Positions 1 to 10,245 of a stretch of DNA of 64,000 nucleotides are shown one piece after another. A program made the position numbers and the translations under genes. The stretch lies in contig JAJEKV010000002.1 in the NCBI GenBank assembly GCA_021234155.1, positions 36,433,107 to 36,497,106 on the forward strand, written 5' to 3'. Under the pieces are notes generated by a model. The model was not told the origin of the DNA. It saw only the letters and a program-made list of their open reading frames with translations, and searched no databases. The stretch's first letter is position 1; every line of letters begins with the position of its first letter. The DNA is from Isoetes taiwanensis (Eukaryota; Streptophyta; Lycopodiopsida; Isoetales; Isoetaceae).

Positions 1-280
1 TATTTTTTCCATATCAATTTTAGGATATCTTACCATGTGGTTGTGCAGGCTCGGGTTGCTTAGTAATCGATATGTTTCCCCAAGAATTGATAATAGTGTC
101 CACTTAAGATAACCTCATGCACTCCAAGTTTTTGACCCCGTCCATCTTTGTATGAATCTTCAAGTGTGCATTTGGGTTTTTGCACTTGAGGATGTAAAAG
201 TTCACCACACCCTCTGAATTGTTTTTCACTGAAAAATTGTTACCTACCTCAACCAATTACTGATCCATTCCTTAGCTCGT

Positions 281-1456
281 TCAAGAGTCTCCTTTCTTCT
301 CAACTCCTGGTTTTAAGTCAGTTACCTCCCACATTCCAAATCTATCTGTATTGATGCACGAGTCCCAATTCCGATCCATAAAAAACAAACGAAAACATAA
401 AAGGCATCTATGAGTAAGCCCGTTTGGTCTACTCCTGCTAACAGGTCTAATACAGTAAATCTTCTTAGTGCCCTTGAGTGTTTCGATTTCATATTCCTTC
501 ATGTTTGCCACAACAGCAGGTTCAATTTCCCAAAAATATCTTCTGATCTCATCTATTTCATCAACTGGTAGACTGCTGAAATATGTATACAGAGATTTTA
601 CAATATCATTAGCATGCCTCAGTTGTGCACCATTGGGTTTGAGCTGTTCTTTACTTAGCAGCCTTTTGATAACAGCACCTGCACATCATGTTTACATTTA
701 CCATGAGCAGTGGCAAAGTAGTTCCACATTACAGTCTTGTCATCATAGTGTAATACCTGCCTAAGAAAAAAAAGGGCTTTCCAGCCATCACTCCATACCT
801 AATGCTTCTTATACTCTATTCCCTGTTTCCAAAGCCATGCAACATGCTTTTGTAGGCAGTGCTCTACAAATAATAAGTCATGCACTTTATCATCAGAAAT
901 GTAAAAGTGAGTCTATTTGATAATCTTCCTACCATTGTTGAGTCTATTCCTGATCAGCTCTAACCTTGTGTTCCTTTTTTCTTCTTTGGACAGTCTTCAT
1001 CTATCTGCACAGGAACATGAATATCGGCACTCTTGTCATGTCTTGTCTATATGTTATGTGAACGAGTATAGAAACTTGGTCTGTATGCCAGTGCATTGAC
1101 TGAGGCTCATTTTGGATCTTGATGCTATAATTTTCTGCAAAGTCAATAATAGATATAATTATATCTTCTGGAAATGACGACACGCACTGCTTAAACTGAT
1201 TGGCTGCCAATGTGTTGTGTAATTATGTGGAACAAACTCTGATATTACCTTCTTCACATCCTCTTGAAACTCTTTGGAACTTCTTTCTTTCTGTACTAAC
1301 CTTTAAGACAGGTTTGTACCTAAAGGCCTTTCTTAGATCCCTGAATTCTCTGTCTTGATCCACAGGTTGCTTTTCAAATGTCTTCCAACTAACTAGTAGT
1401 GAATTCATGCCATCCATTTCTTGTGGACATTTTTTAGTTTTATCCAACCCAATCAA
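281..1456 (-). pseudogene. Decayed gene of an uncharacterised repeated family (DFAENY / SDG / HGK motifs)
   Basis: Read on the minus strand, several short frames line up as one broken protein. An N-terminal part (1456-1223) is followed by a segment containing IIDFAENYSIKIQNEPQSMHW (about 1150-1085). Next comes a stretch with WSDGWKALFF and NYFATAHGKC (about 800-690), and then a C-terminal part that includes IKRLLSKEQLKPNG and EIEPAVVANMKEYEIETLKG (about 680-480). At least three stops or frame changes separate the parts. From memory, the order DFAEN, SDG..., FATxHGK...KR is shared by a family of uncharacterised repeated genes in animals and plants. The spacing of acidic residues suggests an RNase H-like (DDE-type) core, but that is inference. 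No terminal repeats were seen. The function is unknown and this copy is dead. Confidence 0.5.
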
Positions 1457-2713
1457 ACTAGGCTAAATTTGGTTTTTTCTTCTTCATAAATAAAAATTAG
1501 ATTCAATTCGGCTCTATCTTCTTCATAAATAACAAAGAAATATGCAATATGGAGATCTAAAATTTGATATTGTGCAAAATATTTCATCTTGATATGTGAG
1601 TCAAGATTTCTTACTTTTTCAATCCTCCATCAGTATGTTCTATGCAGATATGCAAAACTCTAAGAAACTGTTGTTCTTTTCCCTCTAGCTAATATAGATC
1701 ACATTGAAAGGAAAGGATAGATGACGCCAATTTGGTTAATCCATAGCATGGTAGGTTATCAAGTAATCTAGCTCTTCTAAGAGGTTGCTGTCGCAGTGCC
1801 ACTGTCGTTGAAGAGAGAGATGAAAAGGGCCACGTTGAAGAAAAGCCCTAGCATTGTACAGTTTTTCTTCTTAATTTTAGACTAAAAGGCCTTTTTTAAT
1901 TTTCGATGTTGGGAACGTAGTTTGGAATGCCTTTAAATGTTTGAACGCCATTCTAATAGACAACAGTTTCAGAATAGGAACAAACATTCCCAGAACTTGC
2001 CACCTCTCGGAACGTGTTCGGAATCAGAATGGCATTCAGAACGCCATTTCCAATAGCCATGCCTCAGACTCTGCTTCTCATTTAAAAAAGAAAAGAAAAT
2101 AGATGAAGCCATACCTCAGACACTGTCAGTTTAATCTGCAACCATAATCACCCAAAATAGTTTAATGCTAAACTCTAGTAACACAAAGGTTTTTGAATCA
2201 AAATTATCATTTGGAAAGATCTTGTGGCTTCCTTTAGCCTGCAGGCTTTCTTCATAGCGAGCTAACGGAGCTAACAAACTCTATTCCTTGTTTCAGAATT
2301 GAAATAGAAACAAAATGGTTTAACCTATTATTTATTTTTTAATGCTCCATGACAGATCTATTTGGCAAAAAGGTTTCTGGTACTCCACCACTTGTTGCTC
2401 TAGAGCATATTAATAAGGTGCATGTGGATTTTCCACCAATGTATCACGAGCGTGCTCTATGTATGAGCTGCTTGTCAATGTTGATATTCTCATTATAAGA
2501 GAATAAAAGTTTTGCATCAGAAAACTCGTCAAACAGTTTGAATGAATTTTCCAATCTTATTGCTGGCGATTATATTGATGATCGTTTTGACAATTACTTG
2601 TCTTCCGAGCAAACTAACGATTTTTCACCAAGAGAATTGTCAGAATATTCGTCAAAATAAGTGTCCGGTAGCTTTTCAGATAGTTCGTCGATATAACCAT
2701 CAGAGACCAATAT
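1457..2713. other. Gene-free stretch
   Basis: No gene is recognised here. The stretch is AT-rich. It contains a short repeated phrase (tcttcttcataaataa at about 1478 and 1518) and a patch rich in ggaacg and gccattc variants (about 1905-2060). Neither could be assigned to a known element. Confidence 0.4.
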
Positions 2714-3437
2714 ATAGCAAAATAACAGGGGATTCTAAGGGGATTTGATATGGATGTAAAAATAACAATTCCTAAAACCATAGACCATATATTCCTAAAA
2801 CAATCAAATAAGTTGTTATAAAAAAAACATAGATTCAAGATAAAAAATAATCGCATTAGCTCACTGGGTATATTGGTTAAAGTAGTCTTAACGTACGATC
2901 TGGGCCATAGGATCGACGAATCCGACGACTGTGATAGTCCAGGGTGCACCTCGTTTAGAATATGTAGCAAAATAACGGGGGGTTCCAGGGGGATTTGATA
3001 TGAATATAAAAATAACAATTCCTAAAACCATAGACCATATATCCCTAAAACAATCAAATACGTTGGTTTTAAAAAAAGGAAAAAAAAAAAAAAAAAAAAA
3101 CATAGATTCAATATAAAAAATAATCGCATTAGCTCACTGGGTATATTGGTTAAAGTCGTCTTAGTTAGGACATTGAATTACTTTGATATAGGTTCGAGTC
3201 TCTGTATTTCATATTCTAAAATCTTAGGCAAAGTCGTATAGATGTTCGATATTCTCTGAAAACCTTAGACGAAATCGTATTTTATATTTCAAAATCATAG
3301 GCGCCTTCAATGATAAATGATTATAAGCGGAACGAGAGGTGTCCAGGGTCGCAACATATGATCTGGGTCGTAGGATCGACGAATCCGACGACTGTGCTAC
3401 TCTAGGGTGCACTTCGTTTAGAATATGTAGCAAAATA
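2714..3437. repeat. Three partial copies of a dispersed repeat
   Basis: A unit beginning tagcaaaataac with a gggg patch runs from about 2714 to 2885 and again from 2964 to about 3158. The phrase gatcgacgaatccgacgactg with its flanks (2891-2963) recurs at 3340-3430, again followed by tagcaaaataac. The copies differ by point changes and by an A-rich tract (3069-3100). The arrangement looks like head-to-tail partial copies of one element. Confidence 0.7.
3126..3240 (+). mobile_element. tRNA-derived SINE-like segment with A and B boxes
   Basis: The segment gcattagctcactgggta followed by ttggttaaag resembles a RNA polymerase III A box. About 50 bases downstream, ggttcgagtctc (about 3191-3202) matches the B box consensus. 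The spacing fits a tRNA-like head. The first half of the same head also occurs at 2855-2885 but is truncated before the B box. No acceptor stem or clear anticodon arm was found, so it is read as a SINE relic and not a tRNA gene. Confidence 0.45.
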
Positions 3438-3440
3438 ACA

Positions 3441-4373
3441 TCAGAAATATCATCAGTGGAATCATCACTAAAATCATCAAAATATACGTTAGATAAAATG
3501 TCAGAAAAATCGTCAGGATATTCGTCACGTTGTTTTCTTTCTATTAATTGGAAGTATGATGCAAGTAGGAATATTGTATGGGAATAGCGTGCGTATACAT
3601 ATGTCTCGAGTTCGACCCTATCAATGTGTCAATATGCTCTTCTTTTTCTTTTAGATTAGGAAGGAAGAATTATTGCATGGGATACATAATATAGCAAAAA
3701 AGAGTTCTTCTTATTCTCCCTAGCTAGATGAAATCATCTCTCTCTGTGTAAGAATACTATAACGGTGTATAGCTTTCCCCTCATTATATATGTAAGCACT
3801 CTCTAACTGATATGAACTAATCTCAACTGACAATTCATAATATGTTTTAGCATATATATGCTAAAACAAATCATATCATGTGACCATAATGACAATCAGA
3901 GGCTTGCATGGCCATGTTTATTGGCCTTCAAAAAACTCAAAATTGAACTTCACACTATGATGTATATAATGCCCTTAGTTTTCCACATGGAAAATTGCCA
4001 AACAGGTGAGCATTGCTCTATTGTATCACAATTAATGACTTGGATATGAAACCAAGTTATGTGATATAGTTCTTTTCATTGGTTTGAAAGACCTCCACCG
4101 TCACTAACTGGCCAGAATAATACTATGCCGCAACTGTCAAGATTCTTGCTAATCACCAATGCCACTGAGTTAATGGATGGACTGACACAAAGTAGAAGAT
4201 TATTTTCGGCAACTATCGACCAACAAGAAGCACCGAATTGATGATAGACAACAAGATTTATATGAAATAAGGAAAGACTCCAACAAGCCTTTCAGAGAAG
4301 GGGAGGCATTAAGAAATGAGCATAGCTATAGCTTTCCCAATGTTGTCCATTTCTGTTCTAAAATTTTTGATGT
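3441..4373. other. Gene-free stretch with tcatca-rich repeats
   Basis: The start (3441-3530) is a degenerate run of tcatca and tcgtca phrases spaced 12-18 bases apart. Similar phrases occur at about 2525-2690. A second B-box-like sequence (gagttcgaccct, about 3608) has no clear A box. No protein-coding feature is recognised in the rest. Confidence 0.4.
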
Positions 4374-4990
4374 TCACGTTCCTGTTCCGGCTTTTGGGTC
4401 CGCATTCCTGTTCTGGTAAGCCATGATCTCTAAAGGGTTCCAATAAGCCATGATCTCTAAAGGTTCCAATAATCCAGAAGCCTTATCGAATAAAAGCTGT
4501 ACTTTTTGACATTGATTAACATAATGCTTAACATCCCGTTTCATTTTAATGTCTAACATCCCTTATCTGAGATAAATTTTTTGCAAGAGCATGAGTTCTA
4601 TATTTATGCTATCTTGGAACAGACAATATAGTTGATGCATTGTTACGAAAGCCCTTTTGTGCTTTAATTTGTTTAGTGGTGGAGGATACGTGGAAGGGAT
4701 TGATCGAGGAAACCAAATAAGGATGGTTATTTTAGTCCACTAATTGAAGCCCTTTAGAATGGGGATGAGAGATCATTACTAATTCAAGGATTGAAGCGCT
4801 CTATTATAAAAGGATGATTGGTATTTCAAGACCCCTCCAATAGCAACTTCCGAAGCATCTGTCACAACTTGGGATTGTTTATCCATCTCAGGGATTTTCA
4901 ATACAGGAGCAATCACTGATGTTTATTTAAGCACAACAAAACTAGGTTCAACATCATCCCAAGGTGGCCAGCCGTTTCGTAATACGTTGA
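4374..4990 (-). pseudogene. Ty3/gypsy pol fragment (RNase H and integrase zinc region)
   Basis: On the minus strand, about 4950-4810 encodes a segment with APVL/KIPEMD and VVTDASEVAIGGVL, which matches the start of the gypsy RNase H domain, including its catalytic Asp in TDAS. Further along, 4559-4374 encodes MKRDVKHYVNQCQKVQ and GLLEPL, the second half of the integrase HHCC zinc finger and the following linker. The phrase around PLEIMAY is tandemly duplicated (4405-4475). The intervening sequence is too decayed to read. The Mutator-like element at 5008 begins just upstream of the RNase H part. Confidence 0.7.
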
Positions 4991-5007
4991 GAGAGGCTAT
5001 AAAGTTT

Positions 5008-5092
5008 AGGGAAAGTTCCAAATATACCCCTGAACTTAATGAGATTTCCAATTTTGCCCTTCAAATTTCCTTAATTCCAAATACACCCTTCA
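5008..5092 (+). repeat. Left terminal inverted repeat of the MULE
   Basis: About 85 bases pair with the reverse complement of 7811-7895, with scattered mismatches. Shared landmarks are ccaaatataccc, atgagatttt/c and ttaattccaaa. Confidence 0.85.
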
Positions 5093-5828
5093 CTAAGCAA
5101 ATTAACCTATAGTCGTTAAAAATAGTTAAGGAAAAAAAAAAGGCGGCAACAGAAGAGCAGAAGAGCGTTGTCGGTGGAGAAAACTGGAATTCTTAGCCTT
5201 TGGAAGCTTCGGATTCATCAACGAATTTGCATGCAGGTAATGTGTCCTCCCCATTTCGTTTCTTTCCAAATAATTACCTGCTTGCAAGCAATCTCAGTTT
5301 TCTCCAAAATTATTTCTACAGGAACAAAAATCTCCCTTTTCAATTTCGAAATTGCATGACTGTTATCTATTCTTATATGCCTTTTTATCAAGGCATTCAT
5401 GATCTTATCAAGAAAAAAGACTCCTAATTCAGCTTCTAAAGTGTCTTTTCAATTTCGAAATTGCATCTTCTTCCATGATTAAGATCAGGGCATTCAGGAT
5501 TTTACCAAGGAAGAAGGGCCCCTAATTGAGCTTCCTTTTATTCGATCCCAGGTAAGCAGTTTGTTTCATAATTCTATTCTATTTCAGCTCTCAAAATGTT
5601 GGAATCTTTGGCAAGCACAGCCTTCATAATCCCTTTTGCATTTAACAGGGTTAATTCATGACTTATGCCTTTGAATGGCATTCTGCCATATAGAAGCTCA
5701 TACATGCACTCTGTTCCATGTTTAGCTGATTTCCCTTCTTTGATTTTCATTAGAGATGGAGATACATCACATTTTAATGATAGGTCAAAATCAATGTGTT
5801 TATATTAATGTTTGTTTCATATTGCAGT

Positions 5829-7546
5829 ATGGATTTGGAAGTGGGATTGGAGTTTGATTTCATGCAAGATCTTCATTCACATGTCAAGAATGTTTGCATT
5901 TCCTCTGCGGTAGAGCTCCGTGTTATTGCATCTGACAGGAAGAGGTACACAGTAAAGTGCAAAATTCAAGGATGCCCGTGGAAATTGCATGCTTCCCTTG
6001 TAGGTAATGGCCCTAGTTGTGCAATTAAAAAGTTATCAGGACATCATAATTGTGTTGGCACTGAGCATTTGGAAAACAAAGAGGCGACTGCAAATTGGAT
6101 AGCAACAAAGTTTGTGGAAAAGTTTTCTGATGACCAATCTTATAGCCCAATTTCAATTCTTAGTGATTTGAGGCGTGAAGATGGTATTACTGTGCCATAC
6201 AAGACATCATGGCAGGCAAAGGAATTAGCAGTAGAGAGGATCAACGGAAATCAGGAGAAAAGTTATTCCTTATTGAAAAAGTATTGTCGTGAAATATTGC
6301 GCAGCAATCCAGGCAGTGTAGTTTTGCTGATGCATGATGATGATCACAGGTTTACACGCATGTACATATCATATGCAGCATGCATTTCTGCATTTGCCAA
6401 TTGCAGGCAAGTTATAGGCTTGGATGGAACGCATCTGAAAAATAGATATTTGGGTATCTTGATGACCGCTACAGGTATAGATGCAGCTGGGCAATTGCTT
6501 CCGATTGCTTTTGGTGTTGTTATTGCTGAAAATGACAATAATTGGTTGTGATTTCTTCGAAACTTGCGTGATAGTCTTGCTGCAACAAACACTATAACCT
6601 TCTTATCTGACAGGCAAAAGGGATTGATTGAAGGTGTCTCTACTATTTTTGGAGATGTTCCTTATGCTTATTGTATGCGTCACTTATCTGAAAACATGAG
6701 GAAAGAATTCAAGAATTTGGAATTGATAAAGTTGCTTTGGAAAGCTGCTTATGCATCAACAATATCAGATTTTGATGTTGCCATATCAGAAATGCGGGCT
6801 ATGAAACCAGAACTGCTACTTGGCTTCTTAACACGGCCCAACCCATGCATTGGTCAAATACACACTTTAAGGAATCCCGCTATGACCATCTTACACCCAA
6901 CATTGCAGAATCAGTCAATTCATGGATTCTTGAAGCTAGGGAATTACCTGTTCTACCAATGATGGAGTTGATACGTTAGAAGTTGATGAAATTGTTCTTT
7001 GAATGTAGAGAACAAGCCCAGTTGACCTTACAGGCTGCCGGAGAAGCAGGATCATATATGCTTGTGGCTAGTGCAGAGCTTCAAATCAAGAATGCATATG
7101 AACGCGCTAGGCATTATCGGATTATTCCTGCCACCTATCATGAGTTTGAGATTGTGTCACAAAAGTCTAGTCACGTGGTGAACATGGAAACAAGAGTTTG
7201 CTCTTGCAATGTGTGGCAAGTAAGTGGATTACCATGCTCACATGTATTTGCCGCTATTTTATTCAAGAAAGATCGTATCCAATCATATGCAATTCACGCA
7301 TATACATTGAGAGCATATTGTGACACCTATTCTCACATTATTCACCCTCTTCTTCCAAGAGAACAGTGGCAAGAAGAAGAAGGGGATGAGAAATTGCTTG
7401 CACCAAAGACACGTAGACCTCTGGGACGCCCAAGGAAGAGAAGAATTCGGACAGAAGATAATGGCAAGGAAAAACGTCCTCTTCATTGTAGTCGTTGCAG
7501 TGAAGCAGGGCATAACCGAAAGAGTTGTCGAGAGCCGATAAGTTAA
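5829..7546 (+). pseudogene. MULE transposase (MuDR domain, MULE core, SWIM finger, zinc knuckle)
   Basis: The start ATG at 5829 directly follows a consensus splice acceptor. The order is a MuDR N-terminal DNA-binding region (about 5850-6100), then the MULE transposase core with VIGLDGTHLK and DRQKGLIEG (catalytic Asp positions). A SWIM zinc finger follows (CSCNVWQ...PCSHVF, about 7195-7260), then a basic tail with GRPRKRR and a CCHC knuckle (CSRCSEAGHNRKSC). Three breaks are visible: a TGA after NNWL at 6549-6551 where Trp is expected, a frame change near 6840-6890, and a TAG near 6978. The total of about 570 codons fits the family. A functional copy would bind the terminal inverted repeats and catalyse cut-and-paste transposition in the nucleus. 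This copy should not make full-length protein. Confidence 0.9.
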
Positions 7547-7810
7547 TGATGTAGGATTCTGTACACCGAAGTTTGTATTCTGCAAGTCTAATCTCTGAAA
7601 ATTTGGTATGGAGAAGTATTGTTTCATTGTGCATTTCTGAAAATTTGGTTCGACAAAATATTATTTGATTCTGCATTATAAAACAATTCGCTCGTTGTCT
7701 TCGTTTTGACGATTCAATTGTGTGTTTGGAATTTCAAAAAGACTAAGAACACGATGTTTTTTTGGAATTTGTAGATTTTAGCTCTCTTAACTAGTTCGTG
7801 TAGATAGTTA

Positions 7811-7895
7811 GAAGGGGTATTTTTGGAATTAACAGAACTTGAGGGGCAAATTTGAAAATCTCATAAACTTCAAGGGTATATTTGGAATTTTCCCT
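7811..7895 (-). repeat. Right terminal inverted repeat of the MULE
   Basis: Reverse complement of 5008-5092 over about 85 bases. It is followed immediately by the second copy of aaagttt (7896-7902). Confidence 0.85.
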
Positions 7896-7902
7896 AAAGT
7901 TT

Positions 7903-8315
7903 ATCGACCTTAATGTGAACAATTCCACAAAGTTAACAATAGTTTTCTTTGTGGTGCATTCCTTCTAGTTCATGTTATAATGCACCGTAGGCCATGGAGT
8001 TGGATGCAAATGATCCTCTTCAGTGCATTTTGGAAACAAACGAACTTATCAACTCAATGCACTATGGCAACATGACCAAGAAAAATGTAAGTGAGCGCAG
8101 TATAAGACAAAGCTTTTTGGCTGGACAGGAAGGGATCTACTCTTAAAGCAATAAACGTTTCCCCAGATCCACAGGTCGCTCCATCCTGTCTTTAATTTTC
8201 TTTGCCTTAGCATATAACTTTAAGATACAACCAAACAATGGATGGACAAATAAGTTCCTTCTGCTTAGGAAGGAAATAAAATAAATTTCTAGAACAAGCA
8301 GATTCCCTAGTCAGC
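7903..8315. other. Gene-free stretch
   Basis: No protein or RNA gene is recognised. It lies between the MULE end and the 3' end of the minus-strand Mpv17 gene, so its right part probably holds that gene's 3' UTR. Confidence 0.4.
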
Positions 8316-10245
8316 TCAGGCTGGGGGACCCATTGTAGATGAAAGGTAGAAATTCCAAAATATGGAACAGCATGACATGAATGCAACCCTTGTTTGTAAC
8401 GGCAGCACGCTGCAAACATATAATACTTGTCAGTGTATGAAGTAAAAAATGACTATGATCTTATACACAATAAGTTCAGCAGGAGTCACTTTAAATGACA
8501 GACCTTAAAATGCATCCAAATATGGCTTTCATGACATGCAAGTTTTCAACTCTTGCAAGTGTCACCTTAGAAGCTGAATAATCCCGTGATTGGCAATACT
8601 TAGTGATATGTGCAACTTAGGAGTCCAGCATACTATTAGAGACTTGTATCACTAACCGACCTGTTAAATAGGGCCTACTGCCCACAAGTATGTTTGAAAC
8701 CATGCTTAATGGCACAGATAGAAAGTGCTCCAAGGTGTTTATCAGGAATATCACCTCCAATATGCATCTTGTGCTGGGTTTTTGCAATGATTAGCATCCC
8801 TGAATGTATAAACTTAATTTGCAGGTTGTTGGCAGAGTATGACTGCAAGGAGGAGATCCAAAAGCTCTGCTCAATTAGACTGTTGTTATGCCCCATACTG
8901 GTTACGCCTGCTTGTCCTTTTGCATTTACACTTGTACATGCCTAACCTCTATGGAATCTTATGCTTGTAAAATGGCAGTCCAAGATTACACAGTGCTTAA
9001 GCAGTTAACAGTCACTAACTTCTGCCCATGGAATCTAGCTCTAACGAACGTGCATAACCATGTATTTTTCGACTTTCTGATTGGAAATACCTTTTCACTG
9101 CTTTGCAACAGAATGTCACTTCAGCAAACGCATTAAGAAAGTAGAGTTGAATGAACTCTTCTCCATTTTGGACAATTCATAGCTCAAAAAAAGTGCAGAA
9201 ACTTCCCGGCCTCTGCTGACTAGGAAGCTTGACTTCATGTAGAGATTTGTATAATATGTATGTCCTTCCTGACTTTTGGATAAGATTTCATACTTCTCTA
9301 ACATTGTACTTGCAAAGAACGTATCCTTGACACAAGGCATTTCTATGTAAAATGATAAGCACAGGGAAGCCACTCACCCAAAATTTACAACACTTGCAGG
9401 AATCCAGAACTTCCAACCTGTAGACATGATTCTAGTCAGGCACGATGTCCAAATATGCACAAAAGACACAACTTGAAATCGTACCACTAACTAAAGTCGA
9501 CAGGGCCTTATCCTGATATTGCTTGGGAAGTTCATGCAGTTGGCCTTGCCACAAACTATTCCATGCAAAAACAACCAAGATAACGCATGGACCAAGAACT
9601 ACCTGATTTAGCCCAACCTGCAAGGATAAGACATTAAATTTTGAGTGCAGGAACCTACCAACTAAAATGGGATATATTCAGTAGTCTCCATACTAACCTT
9701 CAATGTGAGGTTAAGAGGACTCTTTGCCGGCAGGAAGCGATCCAATAGCTCATACCATGCATGCGATCCAGGTCCATAAAGAAGAAATCCATATGTGCCC
9801 ATTCTCAATGCCCTCGGCCAGTCGTGATCTTTACATTTTTCCAACGCCTGTTGTTAACAGATAAAATGAAGGAAATAAAAGACATGACGATGTAAACATT
9901 CCCAATAAATTACATACCTTTTTTTTACAACAGGGTGCCATGTCTTGTGCTTCAATCTGCTTCTGCCGAACCCGTCTTGCCCTAATCTGAGCTATAGTGT
10001 CTCCAAGCACGGCAAGAGAGCCCGCTGTGGCAGCTTGCTTGAGAGGAAATCTCCATGACTGCCGGGCCTTCTGATCACCCATTTCATCTTTAAATTGAGC
10101 ATGGAGCTTATGCTTGAAATGAGAGCCAAATTCTTGGCCCCAACCAAACAAACTTCCAAGCTGCATTGCTTCTTCGGATAGATAACAAGTTGTCACGGCG
10201 ACCTTGGGTTCTTCATTCTCGTATTCAACCACCGGTAAACCTAAC
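8316..10245 (-). CDS. Mpv17/PMP22-family membrane protein, five exons
   Basis: Exons (minus strand) are 10245-9918, 9847-9698, 9617-9485, 9417-9378 and 9409-free final exon 8409-8316, all with GT-AG junctions and compatible phases. The joined protein contains the family's landmarks in order: GDTIAQ, DWPRALRM, YGFLLYGPGSHAWYELLD, NQVVLGPCVI, FAWNSLW, FWIPASVVNF, LPLQTRVAFMS and IFWNFYLSS, ending TMGPPA-stop (TGA at 8318-8316). It most resembles plant peroxisomal/organellar Mpv17-PMP22 proteins recalled from Arabidopsis. Family members are small proteins with about four membrane segments that sit in peroxisomal, mitochondrial or plastid membranes and affect permeability. The first safe in-frame ATG is at 10166, giving 221 residues. 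The frame is open back to a splice acceptor at 10247-10246, so a short upstream coding exon may exist. No breaks were found. Confidence 0.88.

Larger units (their letters stand above)
5008..7895 (+). mobile_element. Mutator-like element (MULE), autonomous type, inactivated
   Basis: The element is bounded by inverted repeats of about 85 bp that begin agggaaagttccaaatatac (left) and end gtatatttggaattttccct (right). The identical 7-mer aaagttt flanks both ends (5001-5007 and 7896-7902) and is read as the target-site duplication. MULEs usually duplicate 7-11 bp. The interior encodes a MuDR/FAR1-type transposase on the plus strand. A leader exon may lie around 5160-5236, with an intron ending at ttgcag (5822-5827). 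The element sits next to a gypsy fragment and may have inserted into it. Confidence 0.85.

Noticed and set aside
3126-3205. A tRNA gene
   Set aside because: A and B boxes are present but no acceptor stem pairing or anticodon arm could be drawn. A SINE head fits better.
7903-8100. Continuation of the gypsy RT on the far side of the MULE
   Set aside because: The minus-strand translation gave no convincing RT motif, so insertion of the MULE into that gypsy copy remains only plausible.
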